Shown in pieces: positions 1-8,039 of a DNA stretch of 64,000 nt; within the stretch, counting starts at the first letter, position 1, and each line of letters begins with the position of its first letter. A model generated the notes under the pieces. The model worked only from the letters and a program-made list of their open reading frames with translations. It was not told the origin of the DNA and ran no database searches. The stretch is from assembly GCA_013359235.1 (NCBI GenBank), contig JABWCE010000004.1, positions 82,931-146,930 of the forward strand, read 5' to 3'. The DNA comes from Bacteroidota bacterium. GTDB taxonomy: Bacteria; Bacteroidota; Bacteroidia; NS11-12g; UBA9320. The position numbers and the translations under genes were made by a program.

Positions 1-578
1 AGCGTCAAAATGCAAATAGGTAGTGCCATTAATGGAAAATATATCATTATTACATTTGGGTTGTATGTTAAATTTATTTTTCTAATACAATTGTAGGCTC
101 CTGCAGCAGCAACTGATGCCCCCAAGCCATAAAGCAAACCTGCATTGTGAATATTGAATGTATTAAAAATTCCCTTATCATGCTGTGTAAACAATATTCC
201 TGCAAAACAAATTAAAAGAAAAAACCATTGAATTTTATAAAACTTCTCTTTTAAAAACAAGTACCCAAAAAAAGTTGTGAAAAAAGGAGTTATATAATGT
301 ACTAATGTAGCAGTAGCAAGGGTTAGATAATGTAAACTAGTGAAAAAAAATATAAGTGAGAACGTGCCAAATAAACCTCTTAAAAACAATAGGGGATTTT
401 TGTGACCAAAAGCCTTCAATCCAAGTTTTTTTATTATTAAATAGCATGAAATAAGTGTAAAAACCGAACGAAATAAAGCAAGTTCAACCGGTGGTATATG
501 CGAAAGCATTTTAACAAGCACATTCATTGCAGAAAAAAACAATGTAGCTATAAGTATGCTTTTTACACCTTTTGTCAC
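1..578 (-). CDS. DMT/EamA-family permease, partial (C-terminus beyond window)
   Basis: Reading the minus strand from a GTG at 578 gives an open frame of 192 codons that runs off the left edge. The protein starts VTKGVKSILIATLFFSAMNV and has about six hydrophobic segments. It carries the typical features of one EamA repeat: an early helix with PPVELALFR, then LHYLTLATATLVHYITPFF and a FLKEKF turn. EamA (drug/metabolite transporter) proteins are inner-membrane permeases with 10 helices; the substrate cannot be told. An in-frame stop lies just upstream of the GTG and no ATG is available, so GTG is the likely start. It begins 4 nt after the stop of the upstream minus-strand gene, which suggests co-transcription. 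Confidence 0.85.
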   Translation of the reverse strand, partial: MTKGVKSILIATLFFSAMNVLVKMLSHIPPVELALFRSVFTLISCYLIIKKLGLKAFGHKNPLLFLRGLFGTFSLIFFFTSLHYLTLATATLVHYITPFFTTFFGYLFLKEKFYKIQWFFLLICFAGILFTQHDKGIFNTFNIHNAGLLYGLGASVAAAGAYNCIRKINLTYNPNVIMIYFPLMALPICILT

Positions 579-582
579 AGTT

Positions 583-1719
583 TTATTTATATTTTACAAA
601 TTTTAAATGTTGGTAGCTTGTGCCGTCAGTTAGTGTAATATAATATATCCCTAATGGAATTTCAAAGTTCAAAGATGGATTTTGTTTGCTCAACATTCCG
701 CTCTCTATTTTTCTGCCGCTTAGGTCAGAAAGAAAAATTTGAATTTTAAATGATAAATCAGCAAGGTAAACTGTAATGCCTGAGTCGTTTTCTCCTACAT
801 TTACCTTTTTAACAAGATTTTTTAAATTGCCAATTACAGAAGTTTTGTAAATCTCTGCAAGACTTCCGCTGTATAAATTCATACCTTCAAAAATTGAGTT
901 ATACTCGTCTGTAATAAAAAAATTATCATTATCTGTAAATGAAATTGCTTCTTTTTGCGATATAAATTCTAAGTCAATTGTTTTTGGTTTTCCTCTAAAA
1001 AAACTATCGTTTTCAAATTCTGAAAAGGCAAAAATCTTATTACTTGAAAGCAACAGTAACTTTTTAAAATCGGGCGATAATGCAGCCGATGTAACCCACC
1101 AAAGTTCTTTTAAGCCTTCACCTGTTTTAAAACTATCTAAAAGCTGGGCTTTGTACAACCCAGGTTTTGTTGGTATTTTGTATAGATAAGTATAACCTGT
1201 AAATGGGCTTGTATTGTTTTTTGAAAAAATATAGAGGTATTTATTAAAACTTATAAAAGCTTCGGCATCAAAAATTTTATAATTTAATGGTGGTGGAAAC
1301 AAGTTTTGATTTGGATAATAAAAATTAATTGTTTCTGCTAAAGACGTGTCGTTACTCAATTTGTAAGGGTTTTTAATTTTATAAATTTTTAAATCAGTTC
1401 TGGTATTTTCATTATTGCCAAAATCACCAATATACAAATTTGAATCTTGGTCTTGAGTTATATCTTCCCAATCAATATTTACGGCATTTTTTATAAAAAT
1501 TGTTTTTAAAACATTACCAAAAGTATCAATCCGGTAAATTTTAGGCTCGTTACCACTGTCGTTTATTGTAAAAAAAGTGCTTTTATCAATTGCTACAATT
1601 CCAGATGTTTCGCTTACTTGAGAAGGCAGTTTGGTGATTTTGCGAAGTGAAACTGTTTGTGCAAATAAAAACTTTGATATAAAAATTAATAGCCAAAAAT
1701 ATGTTTTAAAAATATTCAA
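583..1719 (-). CDS. Secreted beta-propeller-like protein with T9SS sorting domain
   Basis: The 378-residue protein has a clear N-terminal signal peptide (hydrophobic WLLIFISKFLFAQ, cleavage likely after FAQ). The middle is rich in short beta repeats such as NLYIGDFGNN, which recalls SdiA-regulated/NHL-type propellers, but I cannot name a family with certainty. The last 70 or so residues look like a type IX sorting domain, with a beta-rich core and an ending like GIYYITL..QHLKFVKYK. Such domains are recognised after Sec export, moved across the outer membrane and usually cut by a PorU-type sortase. The start codon is TTG at 1719; no ATG is available in frame. It stands 4 nt ahead of the DMT permease gene and 28 nt after mdh. 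Confidence 0.75.
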   Translation of the reverse strand: MNIFKTYFWLLIFISKFLFAQTVSLRKITKLPSQVSETSGIVAIDKSTFFTINDSGNEPKIYRIDTFGNVLKTIFIKNAVNIDWEDITQDQDSNLYIGDFGNNENTRTDLKIYKIKNPYKLSNDTSLAETINFYYPNQNLFPPPLNYKIFDAEAFISFNKYLYIFSKNNTSPFTGYTYLYKIPTKPGLYKAQLLDSFKTGEGLKELWWVTSAALSPDFKKLLLLSSNKIFAFSEFENDSFFRGKPKTIDLEFISQKEAISFTDNDNFFITDEYNSIFEGMNLYSGSLAEIYKTSVIGNLKNLVKKVNVGENDSGITVYLADLSFKIQIFLSDLSGRKIESGMLSKQNPSLNFEIPLGIYYITLTDGTSYQHLKFVKYK

Positions 1720-1747
1720 TTTTTTAACATATTTTATAATGAAACTA

Positions 1748-2668
1748 TCATAAAACGCTATTCATGCTGCGAACTGCATCAGCACTTTTGGCAAATGCCG
1801 CCTTTTCTTCTTCGTTTAGTTCTAATTCAATTATTTTTTCCCAGCCGTTTTTCCCAACAATTACAGGAACTCCAAGGCAAATATCATTTTGTCCGTATTC
1901 TCCTTCAAGAAAAACGCAACAAGGGAAAAGCCGTTTCTGATTATTTATTACGCTATCAACCAACGAAGCAATGGCTGCACCGGGTGCATACCAAGCTGAA
2001 GTGCCCAAAAGTGCTGTAAGAGTAGCTCCTCCAACCATTGTATCTGCTGCAACTTTTTTCAAAATATCATTCTCGGCAAAAGCTGAAACTTGCACTCCGT
2101 TATACGATGCTTTACTAATTAAAGGAATCATAGTTGTGTCGCCATGCCCACCTATTACCATTCCATCAACATCATTAGGCGAACAATTTAAAGCAAGTGA
2201 AAGATAGCATTTGAATCTCGCACTATCAAGTATCCCACCCATTCCAATTATTCTGCTTTTGGGCAAACCGCTTGATTTTAATGAAAGGTAAGTCATAGTA
2301 TCCATTGGATTGCTCACTATAATAATCACAGCATTTGGCGAATGTTTTAAAACATTTAAAGTTACATCTTTTACAATACCGGCATTAATTCCGATTAGTT
2401 CTTCTCGAGTCATACCCGGTTTGCGAGGTATTCCGCTTGTTATAACCACCACATCACTATTTGCGGTTTTTGAGTAATCGCCTGTTGTACCTGTAATTTT
2501 TGTATTAAAACCATTTAGAGTAGCGGTTTGCATCATATCCAAAGCTTTGCCTTCGGCAAAACCTTCTTTGATGTCTAATAAAACTATTTCGCTTCCAATT
2601 CTTCTGCAAGCCATTGCATCTGCTGCGGTAGCACCCACGTTCCCGGCGCCTATAACACTTATTTTCAT
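1748..2668 (-). CDS. mdh: Malate dehydrogenase (LDH-like type)
   Basis: The 306-residue NAD-dependent enzyme interconverts malate and oxaloacetate in the TCA cycle. Seen: Rossmann motif GAGNVGA at residues 7-13, acidic Asp32 ending strand 2 (NAD rather than NADP preference), the substrate loop IPRKPGMTR (Arg82 and Arg88), VSNPMDTMTYL, and catalytic His175 in GGHGDTTMIPL. The Arg at the loop position corresponding to 82 is the malate-type signature against Gln in lactate dehydrogenases. A 15-residue longer frame starting with TTG at 2713 exists, but a TAGATTTG -7 box lies at 2711-2718. That TTG would be upstream of the transcript start, so ATG at 2668 is preferred. Length matches the family. 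Confidence 0.96.
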   Translation of the reverse strand: MKISVIGAGNVGATAADAMACRRIGSEIVLLDIKEGFAEGKALDMMQTATLNGFNTKITGTTGDYSKTANSDVVVITSGIPRKPGMTREELIGINAGIVKDVTLNVLKHSPNAVIIIVSNPMDTMTYLSLKSSGLPKSRIIGMGGILDSARFKCYLSLALNCSPNDVDGMVIGGHGDTTMIPLISKASYNGVQVSAFAENDILKKVAADTMVGGATLTALLGTSAWYAPGAAIASLVDSVINNQKRLFPCCVFLEGEYGQNDICLGVPVIVGKNGWEKIIELELNEEEKAAFAKSADAVRSMNSVL

Positions 2669-2710
2669 TGTTTTAATAAATATTTCTTTTGAGTTTTGTA
2701 AATTTTTTCG

Positions 2711-2718
2711 CAAATCTA
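2711..2718 (-). promoter_or_regulatory. -7 box upstream of mdh
   Basis: On the minus strand this reads TAGATTTG, an exact match to the Bacteroidota -7 consensus TAnnTTTG, about 43 nt upstream of the mdh ATG. The -33 region 19 nt further up reads TTTT rather than TTTG, so it is only a half match. Confidence 0.5.
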
Positions 2719-2776
2719 CATTTTTTTAAAATTGAATAAAACTAAACTATTTAAAAATATTAATGTTAATTTTAGT

Positions 2777-2784
2777 TAGATTTG
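2777..2784 (+). promoter_or_regulatory. -7 box upstream of the Calx-beta protein gene
   Basis: TAGATTTG matches TAnnTTTG and lies 17 nt before the ATG at 2802. No TTTG is visible at -33. It decides between two starts: an in-frame ATG at 2763 would be upstream of this promoter. Confidence 0.45.
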
Positions 2785-2801
2785 CTATATTGCGTATTAT
2801 A

Positions 2802-5800
2802 ATGAGAATAAAGTTTCTATTATTAAGCATATTACTTACCACAATGGTATATTCTCAAGTGCCTGTAAGTGGAAAATTTACGGGAAAATTAGTTCCGCAA
2901 ATTATTGGTTCGGGCGATACCACTCGACTTCCCTTTGTATTTTTTGCAGAATTATCGGGCTTATCAGCCAATACAAAATACAAATATTTTGTACGTGCTA
3001 TAAACCATACCGATTTAAAAAGTACTACTACAACTGGGGTAGGATACCCAATATGGATTGATACTGCAAGTATTTGGAAATCATCAGGCAATCCCGGCTT
3101 TGTAAGTACACAGGTGAATGATACTTTTACAACAGATGCCTATGGTAAAACCAAAAACTGGTATTCGTTTTTTTATATAAATGACTCTCGTTTTACTGCA
3201 GGAAAATATATATACCCAATTATTATAATTCAAAAACTGGGTGAAACCACTGTAGAAAAGTACTATCTAAACGACTCTGTAAAAGTTGTAAAATTTGATA
3301 CATACACTGATAATATTACTGCAACAGGTATATGGGGCAAAAGCGGTGCAGATCCCAAAAATATAGTTGCTATTTACGATAAAGTGAATGGCTCTACACG
3401 TCCATTAACTTTAACTTATGTTGAATATGAAGGTCTTTATGGTAGTAAATTATGCAGGTTTTACAGTTCAAATGTTGAAAACAAAACACGTTGTTGGGGC
3501 ACTGTTATTCCTAATAAATTGGATAGTGGCATTAGGCGAATAGAGCAGATTAATTATAAAAATAATAAAATTATTTGGTACAAAACTTCAAAAAACGGAG
3601 TTTGGGCAAAAAGCGGAAAAAATACAGTTTATCCAACAGGAGGTGTGAACAAACCAATATTTTTCGATGATTATGAAGTACCTCTCACTCAACCTATAAT
3701 TGAATTTACGGTAAAAACACAAACCACTTACGAATCGTCTGTAAAATGCAGAGTAATTGCAATTAGAAAATACGCAGCGGAAAATCAAAGTTCCGTAAAT
3801 CTTTCAATAAATGATATAACTGCTACAAACGGTACAGGTTTGGATTTTACTTCGGTAAAAGCAAAAACTATTACTTTTAATAATGGACCTTTAGCTTATG
3901 ACACAACTGAATTGCTAATAAACAACGATATAATTTGTGAAGGTAATGAAATGATTAATTGTACACTTTCTTCACCTACAAATTGTGTTTTGGGAAATAA
4001 TATTTCGCAAGATATTACACTTACAGATGACGACAGAGTAAGCATTTATTTTTATCCTAAAAATATAAACGTTACCGAAGGCGAAATAACAGTAACTGCT
4101 AAAGCTCGGCTAAACCTACAAATAGGGAACCCTGTAAGTTTTAAAATTTTTACAAAATACATTGGAAAAACTACCTCAATCCCAAATGAAATTACATTTT
4201 TTGCCAATAATAGCGATACGAGTATAGTTGTAAATTCAACTACGACTTCGTATATCGAAATACCATTGAATATTAAAATTAAAGACGAAATAATTCAAGA
4301 CAAAGCTGATACTTTGAAATTGGTAATTAGAAAAAATACAGGTTTTTCAAGTATTTATGCTGATAGTATTCTCACTCTTGTTATTAAAGATAATGACAGC
4401 AATGCTACCGTACAGTTTGAAACTCAAAAATTATCAGTTCTTGAAAAAGAAATAAGTCCAAAGATTTTACTTAAACTTACAAATGCAAATAATAATATTT
4501 CTGATTTTACTTTAAAATTTGAACCAACACTATCTACAGCCATACTCGGTACTGATTTTAATATTTCATCTGCTTCACAAGATATTAGTTTAACATCCGG
4601 CGTACCTCAAAAGTATGTTTACTACCAGCCAATATCAGACACAAAGCGTGAAGCCACTAAAACAATTGTATTTACTTTGAAAAAAATTTCAAATTGCAAA
4701 ATAGGTACTTTAGATACTTTGAGAATAAAACTAATTGACGATGACATTCCGTTATATCAAATTAATGCTGTAAATAAAGTAAATATTACTTCAGGAATTC
4801 CCGATTCATTAAATGTGTATTGCAGAATTAGCGGTATTGTGCTTGAAACCAATAAACGGACTAACGGCTATACATTTACTTTAAACGACAGGACGGGAGG
4901 ATGCCAAATATATTCAACAGGAAAAATTTTATATTATACACCACAGGAGGGTGATAGCATTATTGCACAAGGCACACTTGCAAATTTGAATGGAATGTTT
5001 CAAATGATTAACCTTGATACAATTTTTCATATTTCATCAGGTAAAATCATACCCAATCCGCAACTCACCACATTTGTAAATGAAAGTAATCAATCAAAGT
5101 TAATAAAAATTGAAACCATTAGGCTCGTTAATCCTGCCGAGTGGCCCACAACAAAATTAGCAGCTAATTCAAGTAGAACAGTAATTTGTAAAACAGTGAT
5201 AGGAACAGTACCATTGTATATTGATTCTGAAACAGATATTGACTCAACACCTCCACCTCAAGGATATTTTCATATTACAGGTATTGGATTTCAAAGTGAT
5301 GGTAGTAATCCTTATACAAGCGGATATTACCTTGCACCAAGAAAATTAAGCGATATTGAACCTATAAATTCACCAATTTTAAAATTTAAAGATACCATAC
5401 AATATGTTACCGAAGGTACAGGTATGAAAGATTCAATTAAAATTATTTGCTTGAATAACGATAGAAATTTTACAGCAAAAATAAAATTGCAAGGTGGAAC
5501 GGCTACTATGGCTATTGATTATACGATGTTTAATTCAGAAATACTCTTGTTTACAAAAGATAAAACACAAAATGAACTATCGTTTATAGTAGCTGACGAT
5601 AACGAGGTAGAACATGACGAAACCATTAAATTTGTTTTACGCGAAGTGGCGTGGGGTGTGGTTTTAGATAAAGATTCAGTTTATACCATAATTATAAAAG
5701 ACAACGAAGAAAACAAGATAAATGGTACAACAAAAACCTATATTAAAACATTACCCAATCCTGCAAGTGAATATTTAAAAATTGATGTACCAACTAAAAT

Positions 5801-5957
5801 TGCAAAAATTGAAATTTACAATCTCATTGGCGAAAAAATGCAAACTAAACTTGAAAACAATTTATTAAATACTACAAATCTCCCCAATGGAATTTATAGT
5901 GTAATTTTACACACTGAAGGTAATATTTACAGGTCAAAATTTTCAGTTCAACATTAA
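2802..5957 (+). CDS. Large secreted Calx-beta / OB-fold protein with T9SS sorting domain
   Basis: The 1051-residue protein starts at ATG 2802 with a signal peptide (MRIKFLLLSILLTTMVYSQ). It contains several Calx-beta-like modules, recognisable by the repeated pattern of VTEG followed later by LTDDD / IKDND / IDDDI / IKDNE acidic turns. A segment around residues 680-770 resembles an OB-fold module (YTFTLNDRTGGCQIYS ... GDSIIAQGTL), a type often found beside nuclease or surface modules in this phylum. The C-terminus is a textbook type A sorting domain: LPNPASEYLKI, IYNLIGEKM, LPNGIYSVIL, then FSVQH. It is thus probably a T9SS-exported surface or secreted protein. No catalytic domain is visible, so adhesion or calcium-dependent structure are guesses. 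It converges on scoB with 21 nt between stops. Confidence 0.82.
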   Translation: MRIKFLLLSILLTTMVYSQVPVSGKFTGKLVPQIIGSGDTTRLPFVFFAELSGLSANTKYKYFVRAINHTDLKSTTTTGVGYPIWIDTASIWKSSGNPGFVSTQVNDTFTTDAYGKTKNWYSFFYINDSRFTAGKYIYPIIIIQKLGETTVEKYYLNDSVKVVKFDTYTDNITATGIWGKSGADPKNIVAIYDKVNGSTRPLTLTYVEYEGLYGSKLCRFYSSNVENKTRCWGTVIPNKLDSGIRRIEQINYKNNKIIWYKTSKNGVWAKSGKNTVYPTGGVNKPIFFDDYEVPLTQPIIEFTVKTQTTYESSVKCRVIAIRKYAAENQSSVNLSINDITATNGTGLDFTSVKAKTITFNNGPLAYDTTELLINNDIICEGNEMINCTLSSPTNCVLGNNISQDITLTDDDRVSIYFYPKNINVTEGEITVTAKARLNLQIGNPVSFKIFTKYIGKTTSIPNEITFFANNSDTSIVVNSTTTSYIEIPLNIKIKDEIIQDKADTLKLVIRKNTGFSSIYADSILTLVIKDNDSNATVQFETQKLSVLEKEISPKILLKLTNANNNISDFTLKFEPTLSTAILGTDFNISSASQDISLTSGVPQKYVYYQPISDTKREATKTIVFTLKKISNCKIGTLDTLRIKLIDDDIPLYQINAVNKVNITSGIPDSLNVYCRISGIVLETNKRTNGYTFTLNDRTGGCQIYSTGKILYYTPQEGDSIIAQGTLANLNGMFQMINLDTIFHISSGKIIPNPQLTTFVNESNQSKLIKIETIRLVNPAEWPTTKLAANSSRTVICKTVIGTVPLYIDSETDIDSTPPPQGYFHITGIGFQSDGSNPYTSGYYLAPRKLSDIEPINSPILKFKDTIQYVTEGTGMKDSIKIICLNNDRNFTAKIKLQGGTATMAIDYTMFNSEILLFTKDKTQNELSFIVADDNEVEHDETIKFVLREVAWGVVLDKDSVYTIIIKDNEENKINGTTKTYIKTLPNPASEYLKIDVPTKIAKIEIYNLIGEKMQTKLENNLLNTTNLPNGIYSVILHTEGNIYRSKFSVQH

Positions 5958-5978
5958 ATTGAAAATTTTTTATAAAAA

Positions 5979-6632
5979 CTAAATTTCAATAACCGGTATA
6001 TCGCCCTCAATGTAAAGACGACCTTCTGTTTTAGCTTTTATTTCTTCAATAGTCACACCTGGTGCTATTTCGCGAAGTTCAAATCCTCTTTCGGTAATAT
6101 CAAACACACCTAATTCGGTCACCACTTTTTTCACACAACCCAATCCGGTTATTGGCAAACTGCATTTTTTAAGCAATTTACTTTCGCCGGCTTTGTTTAC
6201 GTGTTGCATAGCTACAATAATGTTTTTGGCACTTGCCACCAAATCCATGGCACCGCCCATGCCTTTCACCATTTTTCCGGGTATTTTCCAATTGGCAATA
6301 TCACCGTTATCGGCTACTTCCATGGCACCAAGTACTGTTAAATCTACCCTTCCGGCCCGTATCATCCCAAAACTCATGGCAGAATCAAAAAAGGCTGAAC
6401 CCGGCACAGTAGTGATGGTTTGTTTTCCTGCATTTATAAGGTCGGCATCTTCTTCGCCTTCATACGGAAAAGGACCCATTCCTAAAAGTCCGTTTTCCGA
6501 TTGAAGAACCACTTCAATTCCTTCTGGAATAAAATTGGCAACAAGTGTAGGAATACCTATTCCCAGATTTACATAATAGCCATCTTTCAATTCGCGAGCT
6601 ATCAATTTTGCTATTTGATTTTTGTCTAACAT
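5979..6632 (-). CDS. scoB: 3-oxoacid CoA-transferase subunit B
   Basis: The 217-residue beta subunit of succinyl-CoA:3-ketoacid CoA-transferase moves CoA from succinyl-CoA to acetoacetate (or a related acid). The catalytic Glu46 lies in QSENGLLGMG, with the glycine-rich loop NLGIGIPTLVANF before it and GSAFFDSAMSFGMIRAG and MKGMGGAMDL-like segments after it. Length matches the bacterial B subunit. ATG 6632 is chosen; a TTG extension at 6653 would code only for residues derived from the inverted repeat at 6636-6663. The partner scoA lies upstream in the same direction, but the pair is split by a four-helix-bundle gene. Confidence 0.93.
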   Translation of the reverse strand: MLDKNQIAKLIARELKDGYYVNLGIGIPTLVANFIPEGIEVVLQSENGLLGMGPFPYEGEEDADLINAGKQTITTVPGSAFFDSAMSFGMIRAGRVDLTVLGAMEVADNGDIANWKIPGKMVKGMGGAMDLVASAKNIIVAMQHVNKAGESKLLKKCSLPITGLGCVKKVVTELGVFDITERGFELREIAPGVTIEEIKAKTEGRLYIEGDIPVIEI

Positions 6633-6635
6633 TTT

Positions 6636-6663
6636 AATTTGAAAATTTGTCAATTTGAAAATT
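6636..6663 (+). repeat. Left inverted repeat of the four-helix-bundle element
   Basis: Two exact copies of AATTTGAAAATT, at 6636-6647 and 6652-6663, spaced 16 nt start to start. The reverse complement of this arrangement recurs at 7084-7111 with the same spacing. The repeat sits 4 nt upstream of the scoB ATG, and its inner edge overlaps the stop codon (6662-6664) of the four-helix-bundle gene. Confidence 0.85.
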
Positions 6664-7024
6664 AGGACTTATTATCATTTTGTTTTGATGAAGAAATTAT
6701 TTTTGATAAAATTTTAATTATATCTTGAATTTCAGATTGAAGAGATTCACAATTTGGATAATTTTTTGAATTCTGACATAAAAATAACCAATACTCGGTT
6801 TCATCTGCTTCTTTGGCTGCAATTTTCATTTTATGCACAAAATCAATTTTACTCTCAGCATTTTGGGCTTCACGCACGTTTGCACCTATTGAAGTTCCTG
6901 ATTTTAATATTTGATTAGCTACTACAAACTTTCGTTTGCTTTCCAACAATTCAGCAAATTCAATAATTTGAAGAGCAAAATTTACAGACTTTTCTACAAT
7001 GATATTTTTTTTTATGTCTTGCAT
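6662..7024 (-). CDS. Four-helix-bundle protein (S23/bAvd-like family)
   Basis: A 120-residue, almost wholly helical protein. It shows the family pattern: an N-terminal helix with VNFALQIIEFAELL, then the hallmark turn QILKSGTSIGANVREAQNA, then a helix with DFVHKMKIAAKEADETEYWL and a charged tail. Members include the proteins encoded in 23S rRNA intervening sequences and the accessory protein bAvd of diversity-generating retroelements, which binds nucleic acid as a pentamer. Many stand-alone members in Bacteroidota have no known role. ATG at 7024 is clear. It sits between scoA and scoB on the same strand, bounded by inverted repeats at 6636-6663 and 7084-7111. No reverse transcriptase or variable repeat is in the window, so a retroelement role is not supported. 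Confidence 0.85.
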   Translation of the reverse strand: MQDIKKNIIVEKSVNFALQIIEFAELLESKRKFVVANQILKSGTSIGANVREAQNAESKIDFVHKMKIAAKEADETEYWLFLCQNSKNYPNCESLQSEIQDIIKILSKIISSSKQNDNKS

Positions 7025-7083
7025 TATTTTAAAAGTAGTTAATTATTTTATTATAACATGTTCTTCTGAATTTTCCATTTTCA

Positions 7084-7111
7084 AATTTTCAAATTAATTA
7101 ATTTTCAAATT
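7084..7111 (-). repeat. Right inverted repeat of the four-helix-bundle element
   Basis: Two exact copies of AATTTTCAAATT, at 7084-7095 and 7100-7111, mirror the left repeat. A third overlapping partial copy begins at 7076. The repeat covers the last two codons and stop of scoA. Confidence 0.85.
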
Positions 7112-7803
7112 TTACCCCTCACAGTTCGTTGTTCAATTCGTTTCTCATAATTTGTTCCCTGAAAAATACAGTTCACATAAATTCCGGGGGTGTGAATTTG
7201 ATTGGGGTCAAGCTCACCGGGTTCAACCAATTCCTCTACTTCAGCAATCGTATATTTTCCTGCCATGGCCATTAATGGATTAAAATTTCTGCTGGTGGCT
7301 CTAAAAATTAAGTTACCATGGGTGTCGCCTTTCCAGGCTTTTACTATGGCAAAATCAGCCTCAAAAGCATATTCCATCAAATAGGTTTTGCCATTAAAAT
7401 CACGGGTTTCTTTGCCAATAGCTACTTCTGTACCAACTCCTGCCGGTGTAAAAATTGCAGGCATACCATAACCCGCAGCCAGTGCTCTTGTCGCTAAAGT
7501 TCCCTGTGGGATTAGTTCCACCTCCAATTCTCCACTCAACATTTGGCGTTCAAATTCTTCGTTTTCTCCTACATAACTCGAAATCATTTTTTTCACCTGC
7601 TTTTGTTGCAGCATTAATCCAATTCCAAAATCATCAACTCCCGCATTGTTGCTTATACAGGTTAAGTTTTTAATGCCTTTTTTTACCAAAGCATTTATGC
7701 AGTTTTCGGGTATTCCGCATAAACCGAATCCACCGAGTAATAAAGTCATATTATCAGATATATTTTTTATAGCTTCATCAGCATTTTTTACAACTTTGTT
7801 CAT
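7105..7803 (-). CDS. scoA: 3-oxoacid CoA-transferase subunit A
   Basis: The 232-residue alpha subunit pairs with ScoB. Recognisable segments are LLLGGFGLCGIPENCINAL near the N-terminus, LTCISNNAGVDDFGIGLML, ISSYVGENEEFERQML, ELIPQGTLATRALAAGYGMP, FTPAGVGTEVAIGKETRDF and FRATSRNFNPLMAMAGKYTI, all typical of subunit A. ATG 7803 is chosen over a GTG at 7839, because a promoter at 7825-7857 (TTTG, 21 nt, TAAATTTG) places the transcript start between them. The final residues GKI and the TGA stop are coded by the inverted repeat of the adjoining element. ScoAB lets the cell burn or make acetoacetate/butyrate-type acids. Confidence 0.93.
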   Translation of the reverse strand: MNKVVKNADEAIKNISDNMTLLLGGFGLCGIPENCINALVKKGIKNLTCISNNAGVDDFGIGLMLQQKQVKKMISSYVGENEEFERQMLSGELEVELIPQGTLATRALAAGYGMPAIFTPAGVGTEVAIGKETRDFNGKTYLMEYAFEADFAIVKAWKGDTHGNLIFRATSRNFNPLMAMAGKYTIAEVEELVEPGELDPNQIHTPGIYVNCIFQGTNYEKRIEQRTVRGKI

Positions 7804-7824
7804 TTCGCTTTTTAAATCAAAAGG

Positions 7825-7857
7825 CAAATTTACAATCACTTTTTAATTTATCACAAA
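7825..7857 (-). promoter_or_regulatory. Promoter of scoA
   Basis: On the minus strand: TTTG (7854-7857), 21-nt spacer, TAAATTTG (7825-7832), matching the Bacteroidota -33/-7 pattern. It is about 22 nt upstream of the scoA ATG and would drive scoA, the four-helix-bundle gene and scoB together. Confidence 0.6.
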
Positions 7858-7985
7858 TTAATAAACAGTTGCTTTTAAAAGCCATTAATCAATTTTTGGG
7901 ATTTTATTGTGAAAAAATGTGTCTATTTTAGTAAAAATATATCATTTTAAGGTAATGATTTGTGTGAGGTTGTATAATTTTAACT

Positions 7986-8014
7986 TTTGTATTAGTATAA
8001 TTGCATTAAATTTT
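7986..8014 (+). promoter_or_regulatory. Possible promoter of the PorU-like gene
   Basis: TTTG at 7986-7989, 17-nt spacer, then TAAATTTT at 8007-8014 (one mismatch to TAnnTTTG). It ends 25 nt before the ATG at 8040. Spacer is shorter than usual, so this is tentative. Confidence 0.3.
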
Positions 8015-8039
8015 AAACTGCTATCTTAAAAATTTATAA

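Larger units (their letters stand above)
6636..7111 (-). mobile_element. Putative inverted-repeat-bounded four-helix-bundle element
   Basis: A 476-bp unit consists of one gene (6662-7024) between 28-nt inverted repeats, each built from two AATTTTCAAATT-type 12-mers at 16-nt spacing. It lies exactly between scoA and scoB, which are normally adjacent. The right repeat contains the scoA stop codon (7105-7107), so the unit abuts both neighbours without spare sequence. In the scoAB transcript the repeats could pair as 12 bp, a 4x4 internal loop and 12 bp, putting the gene in the loop. The gene family is the one carried by 23S rRNA intervening sequences, which also have paired ends. That this unit is mobile is inferred. 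Confidence 0.5.

Noticed and set aside
5958..5990. Hairpin ATTGAAA / TTTCAAT between the Calx-beta gene and scoB as terminator
   Set aside because: All A/T arms with a long loop, and one arm lies within scoB coding sequence; too weak to list.
6633..6653. N-terminal extension of ScoB from a TTG at 6653
   Set aside because: The extra residues are coded by the inverted repeat of the inserted element; the ATG at 6632 fits the family start.
6636..7111. Diversity-generating retroelement based on the bAvd-like protein
   Set aside because: No reverse transcriptase, template repeat or variable repeat is seen in the window.
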